Assembly: GCA_015350385.1 (NCBI GenBank)
Contig: WNKI01000004.1
Span: forward strand, 186,001-250,000
Origin: Aculops lycopersici
Lineage: Eukaryota; Arthropoda; Arachnida; Trombidiformes; Eriophyidae
Direction of reading: 5' to 3'
DNA: 64,000 nucleotides
Every line of letters starts with the position of its first letter. Position 1 is the first letter of the stretch. This document shows positions 11,932-20,675 of this stretch, piece after piece. The notes under the pieces were generated by a model. The model was not told the origin of the DNA. It searched no databases and worked only from the letters and a program-made list of their open reading frames with translations. The translations under genes and the position numbers were made by a program.

Positions 11932-13585
11932 ACATCAACAACAACAACAACAACTGCCACCACCACATAGCCACCAAAACCAGTCACATAACAGACAGCA
12001 GCTAGTACAACAATCGATTGACTTGCAACAACAGCAGCAACAATATATCGCAGATTTAAACAATAATGCAAGCAACAACAAGGTTAGCTCTAACCACCAC
12101 CACCGACAACAGCAACAACAACAAGATATTGACCATGTGGTCAATCCAAATATGGTGTCGAGATATAACAAGCTTCCAATTAGGGTGGACCCGGAAGAGG
12201 TTGTCGAGGTGTACAGCGAGCGTTTGTCTAAATACGAAGCTAGTGAAATTATGGCCTACCCCGATGTCTACTTTATTGGTGCCAATCTAAACAAGAGTCG
12301 CCTACAAGCTGGCCCAAATGTTTCGTGCAAAAATTTTGGTTACGATGATGCTAGTGGCTCCTATATTCATGTGGCCCACGATCACATTGCCTACCGATAC
12401 GAGATGTTGAAGATCATTGGCAAGGGAAGTTTTGGAAGCGTTATAAAGGCTTTTGATCATAAGAAGATGCAACATTGCGCTTTAAAGATGGTAAGAAATG
12501 AGAAGAGATTTCACCAACAGGCACAGACTGAGATTAGTATCTTGAAGCACCTAAGACAGAAGGATACAAATAACGCCATGAATGTTGTTCACATGTATGA
12601 ACATTTCATCTTCCGTGACCATACCTGTATCACCTTTGAGCTATTAAGTTTGAATCTCTATGAGCTAACTAGAAAGAACAAATTTGCTGGGTTTAGTTTA
12701 CATTTAGTAAGACGCTTTGCCTATTCGATATTGAAATGTTTAGAGGCACTGTATGAGAACAAGATTATTCATTGCGATTTAAAACCGGAGAATGTATTAC
12801 TCAAACAGCAATCGCGTAGTGGTATTAAGGTAATCGATTTTGGTTCGTCATGTTTCGAGAATGAGAGAATCCATTCATATATCCAATCGCGCTTCTATCG
12901 ATCGCCGGAAACTATTCTGGGTGCTAAGTATGGAATGCCCATCGACATGTGGTCTCTAGGTTGCATCCTAGCCGAACTAGCCACCGGCCATCCTCTACTG
13001 CCAGGCGAGGACGAGGGCGACCAGTTAGCTTGTATTATTGAACTGCTAAGTATGCCACCTGCTAGTCTATTGCAACAAGCAAAACCATGTAGAGTTAAAC
13101 AATTCATTAGCAGCAAGGGATATCCGCGTTACTGTGCCACTGAGCTACTGCCAAATGGACGACTCATCCTACTGGGCGGCAAATCTAAACGGGGCAAACC
13201 CCGCGGACCGCCGGGATCGCGAACTCTCGCCCAGGCGCTAAATGGCTGTGATCATGATGCAAACTTTATTGATTTTGTTCGACGTTGTCTAGAATGGGAT
13301 CCACAAATTAGAATGACTCCAGCCGCAGCCCTTAGACACCCCTGGCTGGTTAGGCGTAAGCTGCCACTGCCACCCGGTAAACAAAACTCGCCACAATCTA
13401 GCATAGCCACTAGCTCATCATCGGCAACCACTAATACAAATCTAATGGGCCACTCCAATGGGGGCAGTAGTGTACAACATCAGCAACAACAACTACAGCA
13501 TCAACTTTTAAACGGCAAAAAGCAGCAACAACATCAAAGTGTCTCGGCGGCAACGGCCCAGCATCAGCAGGTTCTGTGCTCATAG
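11315..13585 (+). CDS. DYRK2: DYRK2-like dual-specificity protein kinase (class II DYRK)
   Basis: A Ser/Thr kinase that autophosphorylates on tyrosine, orthologous to the class II DYRKs (vertebrate DYRK2, Drosophila smi35A). The product has 756 residues from the ATG at 11315. Residues 1 to about 275 are low complexity with long Gln, His and Asn runs. An NAPA-like region (about 280-332) and the DYRK-homology box (about 347-366) precede the kinase domain (about 363-679). Visible kinase motifs are the Gly loop GKGSFGSV (369-376), Lys391, HCDLKPEN with Asp488, and DFG at 508-510. In the activation segment the family's usual YTY reads HSY: the second, autophosphorylated tyrosine is kept and the first is replaced. 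Class II markers such as LPGEDEGDQLA and SSKGYPRYC are present. Human DYRK2 has 601 residues; the excess here is mostly the N-terminal repeats. The coding region has no intron. A long 3' UTR follows, to about 14760. Confidence 0.95.
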
Positions 13586-14508
13586 TGATGGCTAGTAGTA
13601 TTGCTACTGCTTTGCTTGCGGTGATCATGATACATTTGTTATCATCGTCGACAGCATAAGCAGTAGCCACCGACACCAAAACCACTACTAGCCAACGACG
13701 GTGACCCAAATTTCACTCCTAATTGATCGCTAGTTTGACTAACTGTCGACAAGCAATACATCACATCACATCGTCGACGGTATGAGGATATTGGAAGCGA
13801 GAGATTCGGGACATCGAGTTAGCCAACTAGCGACTAGCCACTACAACTGTTATGTTTGCATTCGTTATTAGGTTTTTAGAGTGAGCAAATGGTTGTTTCC
13901 GTGTTGGATGTCGCCGTCGTCGTCGATCATGCTATCGTTGTTGCTGCTCCTATTGCCGACGCCTAAATTGAGCTCCAAATGCCACTTATTATAACTACCG
14001 CCGTTGATGTTGTTTGCACTAGTTGTTACCGTTGAATGACGAAGCCTATTGGCCTGAGAATGTTTGTTGCATAATAAGTTGTTGCATATACTTTGGATAT
14101 GAACATGTATTGTCAAAAAGCGGAACAAGCTTTAGTACACGAAATTGCTTGTTCCAAATTCAACTTCTCCTCTAGCGATTGGCTGAACCCTTTCGCTAGA
14201 CTAAACAAAACCCGTGATCATTTACAACAAAATCATAATTACAGATGGACTCTATTTACATTTAGACTCAAATAATATGTACACAAAATATGAAGCACAG
14301 TTATCGCAATTGTTTGCGTGAAAATGAAACCTATCTAGAAAAAGTCTAACGCATATTTACCTACTTAATGACCGCGAAGATAGACGAAACCAATATGTAT
14401 TTATACAAAGCAGTTATATTTACATAGAAGTATATACAACCTAACTACTACCAAGTTTTCAAAGAGAGGAAGAAGAGATATTTAGAGTATGGATATTATA
14501 TAGACAAA

Positions 14509-14531
14509 CTTGTATGATTAAATCATACAAG
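14509..14531 (+). repeat. 23-base inverted repeat in the DYRK2 3' UTR
   Basis: Arms CTTGTATGATT (14509-14519) and AATCATACAAG (14521-14531) are perfectly complementary around one central base. An 11-base direct repeat, TATGGATATTA, brackets the hairpin. Confidence 0.75.
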
Positions 14532-14735
14532 AAATATGGATATTAAGAAACGCGGTATATTTACAATAACAATACCAACAACAACGAAAAAGAAGTAAAA
14601 GAGGACGAGAGGAAAAACTAACCAAGTTTCTGAGATCTAATCATAATGTCACTATCACTATCATCATTATCATCATCATGTCACCAAGACTATGATACTA
14701 TGGAAACTGCATATGTATCATAATCCAATCGCGCA

Positions 14736-14741
14736 AATAAA
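14736..14741 (+). terminator. Poly(A) signal AATAAA, DYRK2 gene
   Basis: The first AATAAA-type signal near the end of the long downstream region. The opposing gene's signal lies only about 45 bases further on. Confidence 0.55.
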
Positions 14742-14783
14742 CGAGGAGAAATCTGATTGTTAACTATACATGGCCGGAATCTC

Positions 14784-14789
14784 TTTATT
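14784..14789 (-). terminator. Poly(A) signal AATAAA (minus strand), secreted helical protein gene
   Basis: TTTATT on the plus strand, about 170 bases past the stop codon of the minus-strand gene ending at 14960. It is convergent with the DYRK2 signal. Confidence 0.5.
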
Positions 14790-14959
14790 CTCAATTCATC
14801 CATCTCTTGTGCTCTCATTAGTGCTCACACTCACTTATTGGGGGGAGGGGGTTTAGGTTTCGCTCGAATAGATACTTTTGAAATCCTTCATCCCTCATTT
14901 TCTTCTATCTCTGCCTACAACTTCCGCTTCCAATTTACAACTAGCCCATGAGTCTAGGC

Positions 14960-15556
14960 TTAGCGACTGAAGGCGTTGGTTCTCAGCCCGTATCTGGTTG
15001 AGCGAACCTTGTCACCGTTTCCGGTTGGCGAGAAGGTCAGCATTTCGGTGGCCTTGGAGCGTAGTTCCGAGTTCCTCGGTGAGTGGGTGGCGATGTAGCG
15101 CATAACCTCGTAGATGGACAACCATTGCTTGCTAACAGTCACCTGCTTGCTCTTTGGCTCGGCATCCTCAATCTTGCGCAATTGGTTGTCGAGTTCAACG
15201 AGGTAACCAGAAACGACATCTAGGGCTGCCTTGTAGACCTTAGCGTAGGCACGAGCCTTCAAGTAGACCCACTTGAACTCTGGAACATCCTTCTCGCCCT
15301 TATTGCCGACAACCTTCAAACTATCGTACAAGTTCAGGTATCTCAGGTAGTTGACGACGCTAAATGACGAGGACTCAACGTTGTTCTTGATGATGGCGTC
15401 CATTTCATCAACAATCATCTCGCACTGAGATGAGATCCAGGCAACCAAGGTAGCAGTTAGAGGGACCTCTCTGCCGGCCGACGCCTGGTTGGCGTTTAGG
15501 ACGCAGCACATGGCAACTGCACCTAACAAAACTAGAGCCAATTGGGTGGATTTCAT
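14960..15556 (-). CDS. Small secreted helical protein, unknown
   Basis: A 198-residue protein that I do not recognise. Residues 1-27 form a strong signal peptide (hydrophobic core LALVLLGAVAMCCVL, likely cut after QASA). The mature part is rich in predicted helix (for example around YLRYLNLYDSLKVV and YLKARAYAKVYKAALDVV), has a single cysteine and ends in a basic, Gly/Ser-containing tail. The coding region has no intron. A TATA box lies about 80 bp upstream of the ATG, which suggests a tightly regulated, possibly highly expressed gene. It faces the DYRK2 gene tail to tail. Secretion is well supported; any role (salivary, haemolymph, cuticle) would be a guess. Confidence 0.8.
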   Translation of the reverse strand: MKSTQLALVLLGAVAMCCVLNANQASAGREVPLTATLVAWISSQCEMIVDEMDAIIKNNVESSSFSVVNYLRYLNLYDSLKVVGNKGEKDVPEFKWVYLKARAYAKVYKAALDVVSGYLVELDNQLRKIEDAEPKSKQVTVSKQWLSIYEVMRYIATHSPRNSELRSKATEMLTFSPTGNGDKVRSTRYGLRTNAFSR

Positions 15557-15868
15557 TGTAGCTGTTGTTATTGTTGTCTATCGTTCGTAAGGTTGTTTGT
15601 TATCAGTTGATTGGTATTAGCTTGAGATTCAAGATTTATACACTCGAGAACAATCTCATCTATGCTTCCTAGTGAGTGAGAGTTTTACACAGAGTTTACT
15701 GCAGAGAAGCAGGAGCAGACAAAGAATTTCCCTTGTTAACGAAAAGCAAAGAGCTCGAGAAGTAGCGAGAGGAGCTATATTTAGATCACTAGTTAGCCAG
15801 CTAGTTTGTCAAGTGTGGAAGTTGTATCTATGGGCACTGCAGTATCAGTGCGGCTTATAACCTGGGAC
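15557..15868. other. Promoter region of the secreted gene and end of PNPO
   Basis: The stretch lies between the ATG of the secreted gene (15556, minus) and the PNPO poly(A) signal. Apart from the TATA box at 15635-15640, I see no element I can name. Confidence 0.5.
15635..15640 (-). promoter_or_regulatory. TATA box of the secreted helical protein gene
   Basis: The minus strand reads TATAAA preceded by CTCGAGTG, about 80 bp upstream of the ATG at 15556. That leaves a typical 30-bp TATA-to-start distance plus a 5' UTR of about 50 bases. Confidence 0.55.
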
Positions 15869-15874
15869 TTTATT
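15869..15874 (-). terminator. Poly(A) signal AATAAA (minus strand), PNPO gene
   Basis: TTTATT on the plus strand, about 135 bases past the PNPO stop codon. Confidence 0.5.
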
Positions 15875-16008
15875 TTGAGTTGGTGTGACGAAACTAAACG
15901 CAACACTAGAATGACCTGCTACTATTTGAACAACAGGTAGTTTTGTCCCAGTAGTTGCATCAACAACCACCGAAGGAGCTATAGATGGCGGAATACAGGA
16001 CGAAAACT

Positions 16009-16950
16009 TTACGGCAACATTCGCTCCATGACCCAGCCATTCTCGGCCAGCTTACTGAGCTTGCCATCGATATTTTCGTTGTCTCGTGGTCTCCTGAACA
16101 TGATGCGATCGTGCACTCTATTTGTGTTGCCTTGCCAAAATTCAAATCTCTCAGGTACAACCAAATAACCGCCCCATGTGCTTGGTTTCTCAGGAATAGC
16201 CTCGCCCAATTTGGCCTTTAAATCATCATACTTCTTCATTAGTGCCTCACGTGATTCAATCAACGAACACTGGTCGCTAATGGCTGCACCAATCTGACTC
16301 GATTGGGGTCGGCGCTTGAAGTAACTTTCGGCCACCTCTTGGGGTAACTTTACTGCCTTACCCTCGATGCGCACCTGTCGATTAAATGAGTCCCAATAAA
16401 ACAACATGGATACCTTAGGATTCTCCTCGATATTCTGCCCCTTTTGACTGGAGTAGTGAGTAAAGAAGCGGAAGCCATCGTCTCCAAATCCCTTCAAAAG
16501 CACCATGCGACTTGATGGCTGACCATCCTTGCTCGCCGTACAAATGCAAAATGCATTCGGCTCATAAACTGAGCCACTCTCTTTCACCATATTGAACCAA
16601 GCCTCGAATAACTTGATTGGATCCTTCGATGGCAACTTAGATTCCTCGATACCATCATCCTGATCTCTGTAAGGCTTACGCATATCAGATAGATCATTTT
16701 GAGCACGAACTGGCGGTTTTGCAGGCGAGGATGAATTATCTGTTGACATTTTGAATGAAGTTGAATGAATTTGCCGTTTAGTGAATTCTTGTTTTGCTTT
16801 GTTGACTGGAAGACGAGAATAACAATGATTATTTTGATGAAAGACCAAGTTATCTGAGATTAATCTTAGAGCTCGTGGGTTGCCTTCAATGCTGGTGCTG
16901 GAAAGTTCAAGTATTTTGGATACTGATTTTCTGATAAAAAGTGTAAACAT
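16009..16950 (-). CDS. PNPO: Pyridoxine/pyridoxamine 5'-phosphate oxidase
   Basis: An FMN-dependent oxidase that converts pyridoxine or pyridoxamine 5'-phosphate to pyridoxal 5'-phosphate, the last step of vitamin B6 salvage. The product is 313 residues if started at 16950. Family blocks are clear: SRMVLLKGFGDDGFRFF, YWDSFNRQVRIEG, RRPQSSQIGA, WGGY, FEFWQG and NRVHDRI. The last carries the Arg and His that bind substrate in known PNPOs. The chain ends in ERMLP, close to the usual ERLAP. The human protein has 261 residues, and an internal ATG at 16749 would give a cytosolic-length form of 246. The first 67 residues are basic, rich in Ser and lacking much acidity, like a mitochondrial presequence, and end near RQIHSTSF. 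Two start sites giving two locations are possible. No intron is visible. Confidence 0.95.
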   Translation of the reverse strand: MFTLFIRKSVSKILELSSTSIEGNPRALRLISDNLVFHQNNHCYSRLPVNKAKQEFTKRQIHSTSFKMSTDNSSSPAKPPVRAQNDLSDMRKPYRDQDDGIEESKLPSKDPIKLFEAWFNMVKESGSVYEPNAFCICTASKDGQPSSRMVLLKGFGDDGFRFFTHYSSQKGQNIEENPKVSMLFYWDSFNRQVRIEGKAVKLPQEVAESYFKRRPQSSQIGAAISDQCSLIESREALMKKYDDLKAKLGEAIPEKPSTWGGYLVVPERFEFWQGNTNRVHDRIMFRRPRDNENIDGKLSKLAENGWVMERMLP

Positions 16951-17449
16951 TTAATATATTCAAACGAATACAATAATTCTTAGCAAATAATATGAGTGAA
17001 CGAGGGGATGAATAGGATATTGTTCGCAAGAGACTTGAATTGAGATGTAAGAATTTCTCTTTTGCAAGGATGGTGCAGAGATATTTTCAAATAAGTGACT
17101 TTAAATTTGCATTACAGTCGTTAGATTGCAATGTTGTCTCGCTAACAAGATAAACTTTAGATAGTTCCTAGTTGGTTTTGGTTCTTGGTGATTTACTGAT
17201 GGTTTAATTTCAGTGAATGCTCACAAGAAAACTCGAACTTGACACAAGTGCATCTTATCTCGGTGTAGCATTTGATGTTTTTGTTGCGCTTTGTTCGCTC
17301 GCATGTGTTGAGCGGTAAACGCGCGTCATTTTGGTGTATTTTTTGGTATCTAGTCCAAAAAAATCGAGACTCCGGAAACTGTCTAACTAGAAGCAAGTTG
17401 ACAAAAATTGATCCAAATTGTAGTGTACAAAACTTAGGATTTTTAGGTT
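16951..17449. other. Spacer between PNP and PNPO
   Basis: About 500 bases hold the PNPO promoter and 5' UTR, with the end of the PNP transcript at the right. I see no further gene or motif. Confidence 0.5.
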
Positions 17450-17455
17450 TTTATT
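17450..17455 (-). terminator. Poly(A) signal AATAAA (minus strand), PNP gene
   Basis: TTTATT on the plus strand, 20-25 bases past the PNP stop codon. This would give a very short 3' UTR. Confidence 0.6.
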
Positions 17456-17474
17456 TTATATAATTCATAACTGA

Positions 17475-18425
17475 TTAATGAGCGTTTATAATCTTCACAG
17501 ATTGCTTATTATCATTGCCGTTGGTGGCATGTACCGTCTCTCTAATAAGCTCAAACTTTTCATCTCGGCTAACCAATTGGATGAATTTCGTCACTAGCCC
17601 AATGAATTGCCCAGCTCTCTCTTTACCCATTTGCACAACATCGCCATGCTCCACGATGCTCTCGGTTGAGTCGTATTCCGTCAGCACGTCATTAGTGAGA
17701 AGTGAGATTCCTATACATCTGACACCCATTTGATGGGCAGCAATAATCTCGTGGACAGTGCTCATTCCCACGGCGTCGGCGCCCAAAATCTTGAGCGCCT
17801 TTGCCTCGGCAACAGTCTCATAGGTTGGACCAACAACCATTGCATATGTTCCTTTCCTAACACACTCCTCCAATCCAGTGGCAACACTTGCGTCCATTAG
17901 TGTGTTGATGAGAGTTGTATCATAAGCGTTTGACATGGTAACAAAGCGTTCGCCTAGACGCGAATCGTGTGGCCCTCTAAGTGGATTTTCTCCGCTTAAT
18001 GATGGGAATGAAATGTGATCCTTCAGGATCATAAAGTCGCCTGGCTTAAATTTCTTGTTCACATTTCCAGCTGCATTTGTCACGCAAATTACCTTAATCC
18101 CAAGAAGTTTCATCAACCTGATTGGTCGAATGCATTGGGTAACATCGTAGCCCTCGTACAGGTGGATCCTTCCCTTCATGCAGACAATGGGAATGTTATC
18201 GATTTCACCAAACACTAGCTCGCCTGAGTGGCCAACAACTGTGCTCTCGGGAAAGTGAGGAATTGACTTGTATGAAACGGTGATTGGATTTTTGAGGATG
18301 TTGCATATGTGACCAAGTCCACTGCCGCAGACGATTCCAATCTTAGGTTCAAATGAGCCAATTATTGACTGGACATATTCTTTCGATTCCAACAACTTGT
18401 CGAACTCTTTCATTTCTTGACGCAT
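17475..18425 (-). CDS. PNP: Purine nucleoside phosphorylase (trimeric, PNP/MTAP family)
   Basis: Phosphorolyses inosine and guanosine to the free base plus ribose 1-phosphate in cytosolic purine salvage. The product has 316 residues, against 289 in human PNP; the surplus is a short tail. The phosphate-site loop GSGLG is at 34-38, with His66 and the RIH pair Arg86/His88. NAAG starts at Asn117, GPTYET carries Tyr202 and Glu203, and MST carries Met221/Ser222. Asn245 occupies the position of human Asn243, which selects 6-oxopurines and separates PNP from methylthioadenosine phosphorylase. Human Phe200 is Tyr here, a conservative change in the ribose pocket. The coding region is intronless. It lies just upstream of PNPO on the same strand, but each gene has its own poly(A) signal. 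Confidence 0.95.
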   Translation of the reverse strand: MRQEMKEFDKLLESKEYVQSIIGSFEPKIGIVCGSGLGHICNILKNPITVSYKSIPHFPESTVVGHSGELVFGEIDNIPIVCMKGRIHLYEGYDVTQCIRPIRLMKLLGIKVICVTNAAGNVNKKFKPGDFMILKDHISFPSLSGENPLRGPHDSRLGERFVTMSNAYDTTLINTLMDASVATGLEECVRKGTYAMVVGPTYETVAEAKALKILGADAVGMSTVHEIIAAHQMGVRCIGISLLTNDVLTEYDSTESIVEHGDVVQMGKERAGQFIGLVTKFIQLVSRDEKFELIRETVHATNGNDNKQSVKIINAH

Positions 18426-19380
18426 CTTGGTTCTAATGTTACTGTTTATTGACCAATTATCTCTTCTAAATGCTCAAGTTTTAATAGAATGTAGTAGTGG
18501 TAGTGGCAGTAAAGTTGATTGTTTTGATTTATCTGTTACAGGTTATGGCAATTAAAACTATAGATTCGGAAGCTAAGAAATATCACAATTGCTATCTTGC
18601 TACTTGCTGATCTTTCGTGGAGCGCGATGTAAACTTGCATTTATACCCGAGGCGAAAGTGGATCAGTATCCAGGGTAAACAATTTGTTATTGTTATCCGA
18701 TGGACTATCATTGTCATCTTCGACACCAACAATCACCACCACCAACAATATCTATCTGGCAACACAACTCGCCCTTGACGACAATCTATCGAGACGAACA
18801 CAACACGTCCAATTGAACACGTCACTGGGGCATAGTAATTAGTATCACCCCAACTCTAATCGGCTCGATCTAGATTTGATTATTATCTCTAATGATTGCT
18901 CAAAGTGTGCGAGTGAATGAATCAATCAATCAATTAGCTGCCAACATTCTTGACGTGATCGGCTACAACACCAACAAACCAATTGATTTACACCAATGGG
19001 CGCCAACAAAATGAAAGATGACATGGTGCCTGCATTGGGAGAACAATAATAATCGATTGTCCATTGGAAATTTTCGAGTGTCTGTTGGGTTTGCTATACT
19101 GCTGCTGCTACTTGTTATACTAGCACAACCTCTACCACATCTACCATCATTACTGCTTCTACTTCTACTAATACCAACAAGTCATGTCGTGAGAAGATTA
19201 GAGTTGGATGGTTGTGCTGATAGCTTTGGTATATCAGTGGTGGTTGGTGTTAATGGTAAACACTTCAGGTCAATATTTGGTGATGGTGATCTTCGTCGTA
19301 AAATTTGACTCCCTTCTATCGCCTCATTCCAACTAATTGTGGGAGCAAGAATAATCAACACTCAACCAACTGACTAGCAA
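18426..19380. other. Spacer between PNP and TXNL4A
   Basis: About 950 bases with the PNP promoter and the 3' end of TXNL4A. A plus-strand frame at 19018-19308 encodes a Leu-rich hydrophobic stretch but has no other sign of being a gene. The rest shows nothing I can name. Confidence 0.5.
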
Positions 19381-19809
19381 CTAATATCTGTATTTGGTCG
19401 AATAATCTTTTGGTGATACAACCAAACCTCGGCCCTTTCTAGCCCCCCTGTAGACAGTTTCGATAATATCTATCAACTCTTGAGCATTATCTAGCGCCCA
19501 ATTAATTTTGTTGTTGTTTCCAGTTCCGAGGTCAACCATAATGTGTTTGTTACGGAAGAAAAACATTACAGTGCAGGGATCATAGAGTTCGTACATTTTG
19601 TTAAAATCTGGAACCTCGGTGATGTCCACTAAATAGACGGTTGCAAAGTTCTTAACCTTTTCCACTATGGAAAACAATATCTCGTCCATCTTCATGCAAG
19701 TTGGGTCCCAATCGTGACCGAAACGAATCACAACAACCCTATCCTCCTCCGACAAGATAGCTTGATCGACTTGCCAACCATTGGTAAGATGCTGAAGCAT
19801 ATAAGACAT
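19381..19809 (-). CDS. TXNL4A: U5 snRNP 15-kDa protein DIM1 (thioredoxin-like 4A)
   Basis: An essential spliceosome component of the U4/U6.U5 tri-snRNP with a thioredoxin-like fold. The 142 residues equal the family's usual length. The chain is nearly identical to animal orthologues, from MSYMLQHL through RVVVIRFGHDWDPTCMK and ITEVPDFNKMYELYDPCTVM to SPKDYSTKYRY at the C-terminus. As in the family, the site lacks a CxxC pair and so is not a redox enzyme. The coding region has no intron. It is divergent from USP34, with 866 bases between the two start codons, so the two genes may share a bidirectional promoter region. A spliceosome core gene without introns, in a window almost free of them, fits a genome that still splices some genes. 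Confidence 0.98.
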   Translation of the reverse strand: MSYMLQHLTNGWQVDQAILSEEDRVVVIRFGHDWDPTCMKMDEILFSIVEKVKNFATVYLVDITEVPDFNKMYELYDPCTVMFFFRNKHIMVDLGTGNNNKINWALDNAQELIDIIETVYRGARKGRGLVVSPKDYSTKYRY

Positions 19810-20675
19810 ATTGCTACAGGTAGGGTGTAAATTTTGCGCGTGCTCTACTTGTTTACCTATTTAGTTTAGTTTATGATATTGGTTTCAAGATTGTTTTTGT
19901 TGTAATATGATCTCAAAAGCTAATGTGTTTGCAAGTTTGTGCCATGATATGGGGGACCAGTTGATTTAGTGAGTGAATTTTAATTTCTTCTTCAACTCAA
20001 CTTACCCTCTAAGTGTGGTAAGGTTTAAATGCGGTAGCCTCGCCAAATGAGGAAATTTTAATGCGTGCCAATCAAATTTTGGCAACCAACAATAACAATG
20101 AACACACGGACAGACAGACGGACGGACAAAAACATTGCATTTAAACTCTGAGGGATAAGGAAATTTCATGAGTCGGATTAATTTCTTGTAAGTGGGTGTT
20201 TCTAAAACGGGCCACTCTTGACTGAATAAATTTAGCGTTGACCCGATGCGGTAAGGTCACGCCATTATTTGAAGCTGAAACCGCACTCTCTCCCGAGCCC
20301 GAATCTGCTAACACTCGCAGAGAACTCGCTCACATAGCCCCAAAGAGAGGAGAGTGTGCAACGTCGGCGACCCGACGACGACTACGGCCGCTGCTGTTGC
20401 TGCTGTATCGGCGACGATGCAAGACGAAATCGAGAGAGAATGAGAGAATCTTCATCTGTTTCTGTGATCTCGCAAATATTCGTGCCTCCACCACTCGTTG
20501 TCGTCGGCGTCGACTTTATATTTTGCAGACATTGACCAACAGAAACACGGCAAGCAACCCACACTATCTATTGTAACTTCATAAGGTTAGGTTATTATTA
20601 GTTGACCAAAATCATCACCATTATCAAATCCATCATCACTATTGTCCACATTATTATTAGACAACTCACATAACC
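19810..20675. other. Shared upstream region of TXNL4A and USP34
   Basis: This stretch separates two divergent start codons. It contains a short CAGA/GGAC tetranucleotide run near 20105-20130 and a small plus-strand open frame (20238-20576) that looks incidental. No clear TATA box is seen. Confidence 0.5.

Larger units (their letters stand above)
13586..14760 (+). other. Probable 3' UTR of the DYRK2 gene
   Basis: About 1.15 kb between the stop codon and an AATAAA at 14736-14741 shows no coding potential. It contains a perfect 23-base inverted repeat (14509-14531) flanked by a direct repeat TATGGATATTA (14488 and 14535). The UTR assignment is inferred from the poly(A) signal and the strand of the neighbours. 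Confidence 0.55.

Noticed and set aside
19018..19308. 96-codon frame with a Leu-rich membrane-like segment
   Set aside because: The Leu run comes from repetitive CTA/CTT/CTG codons. There is no homology, and it lies in the PNP-TXNL4A spacer.
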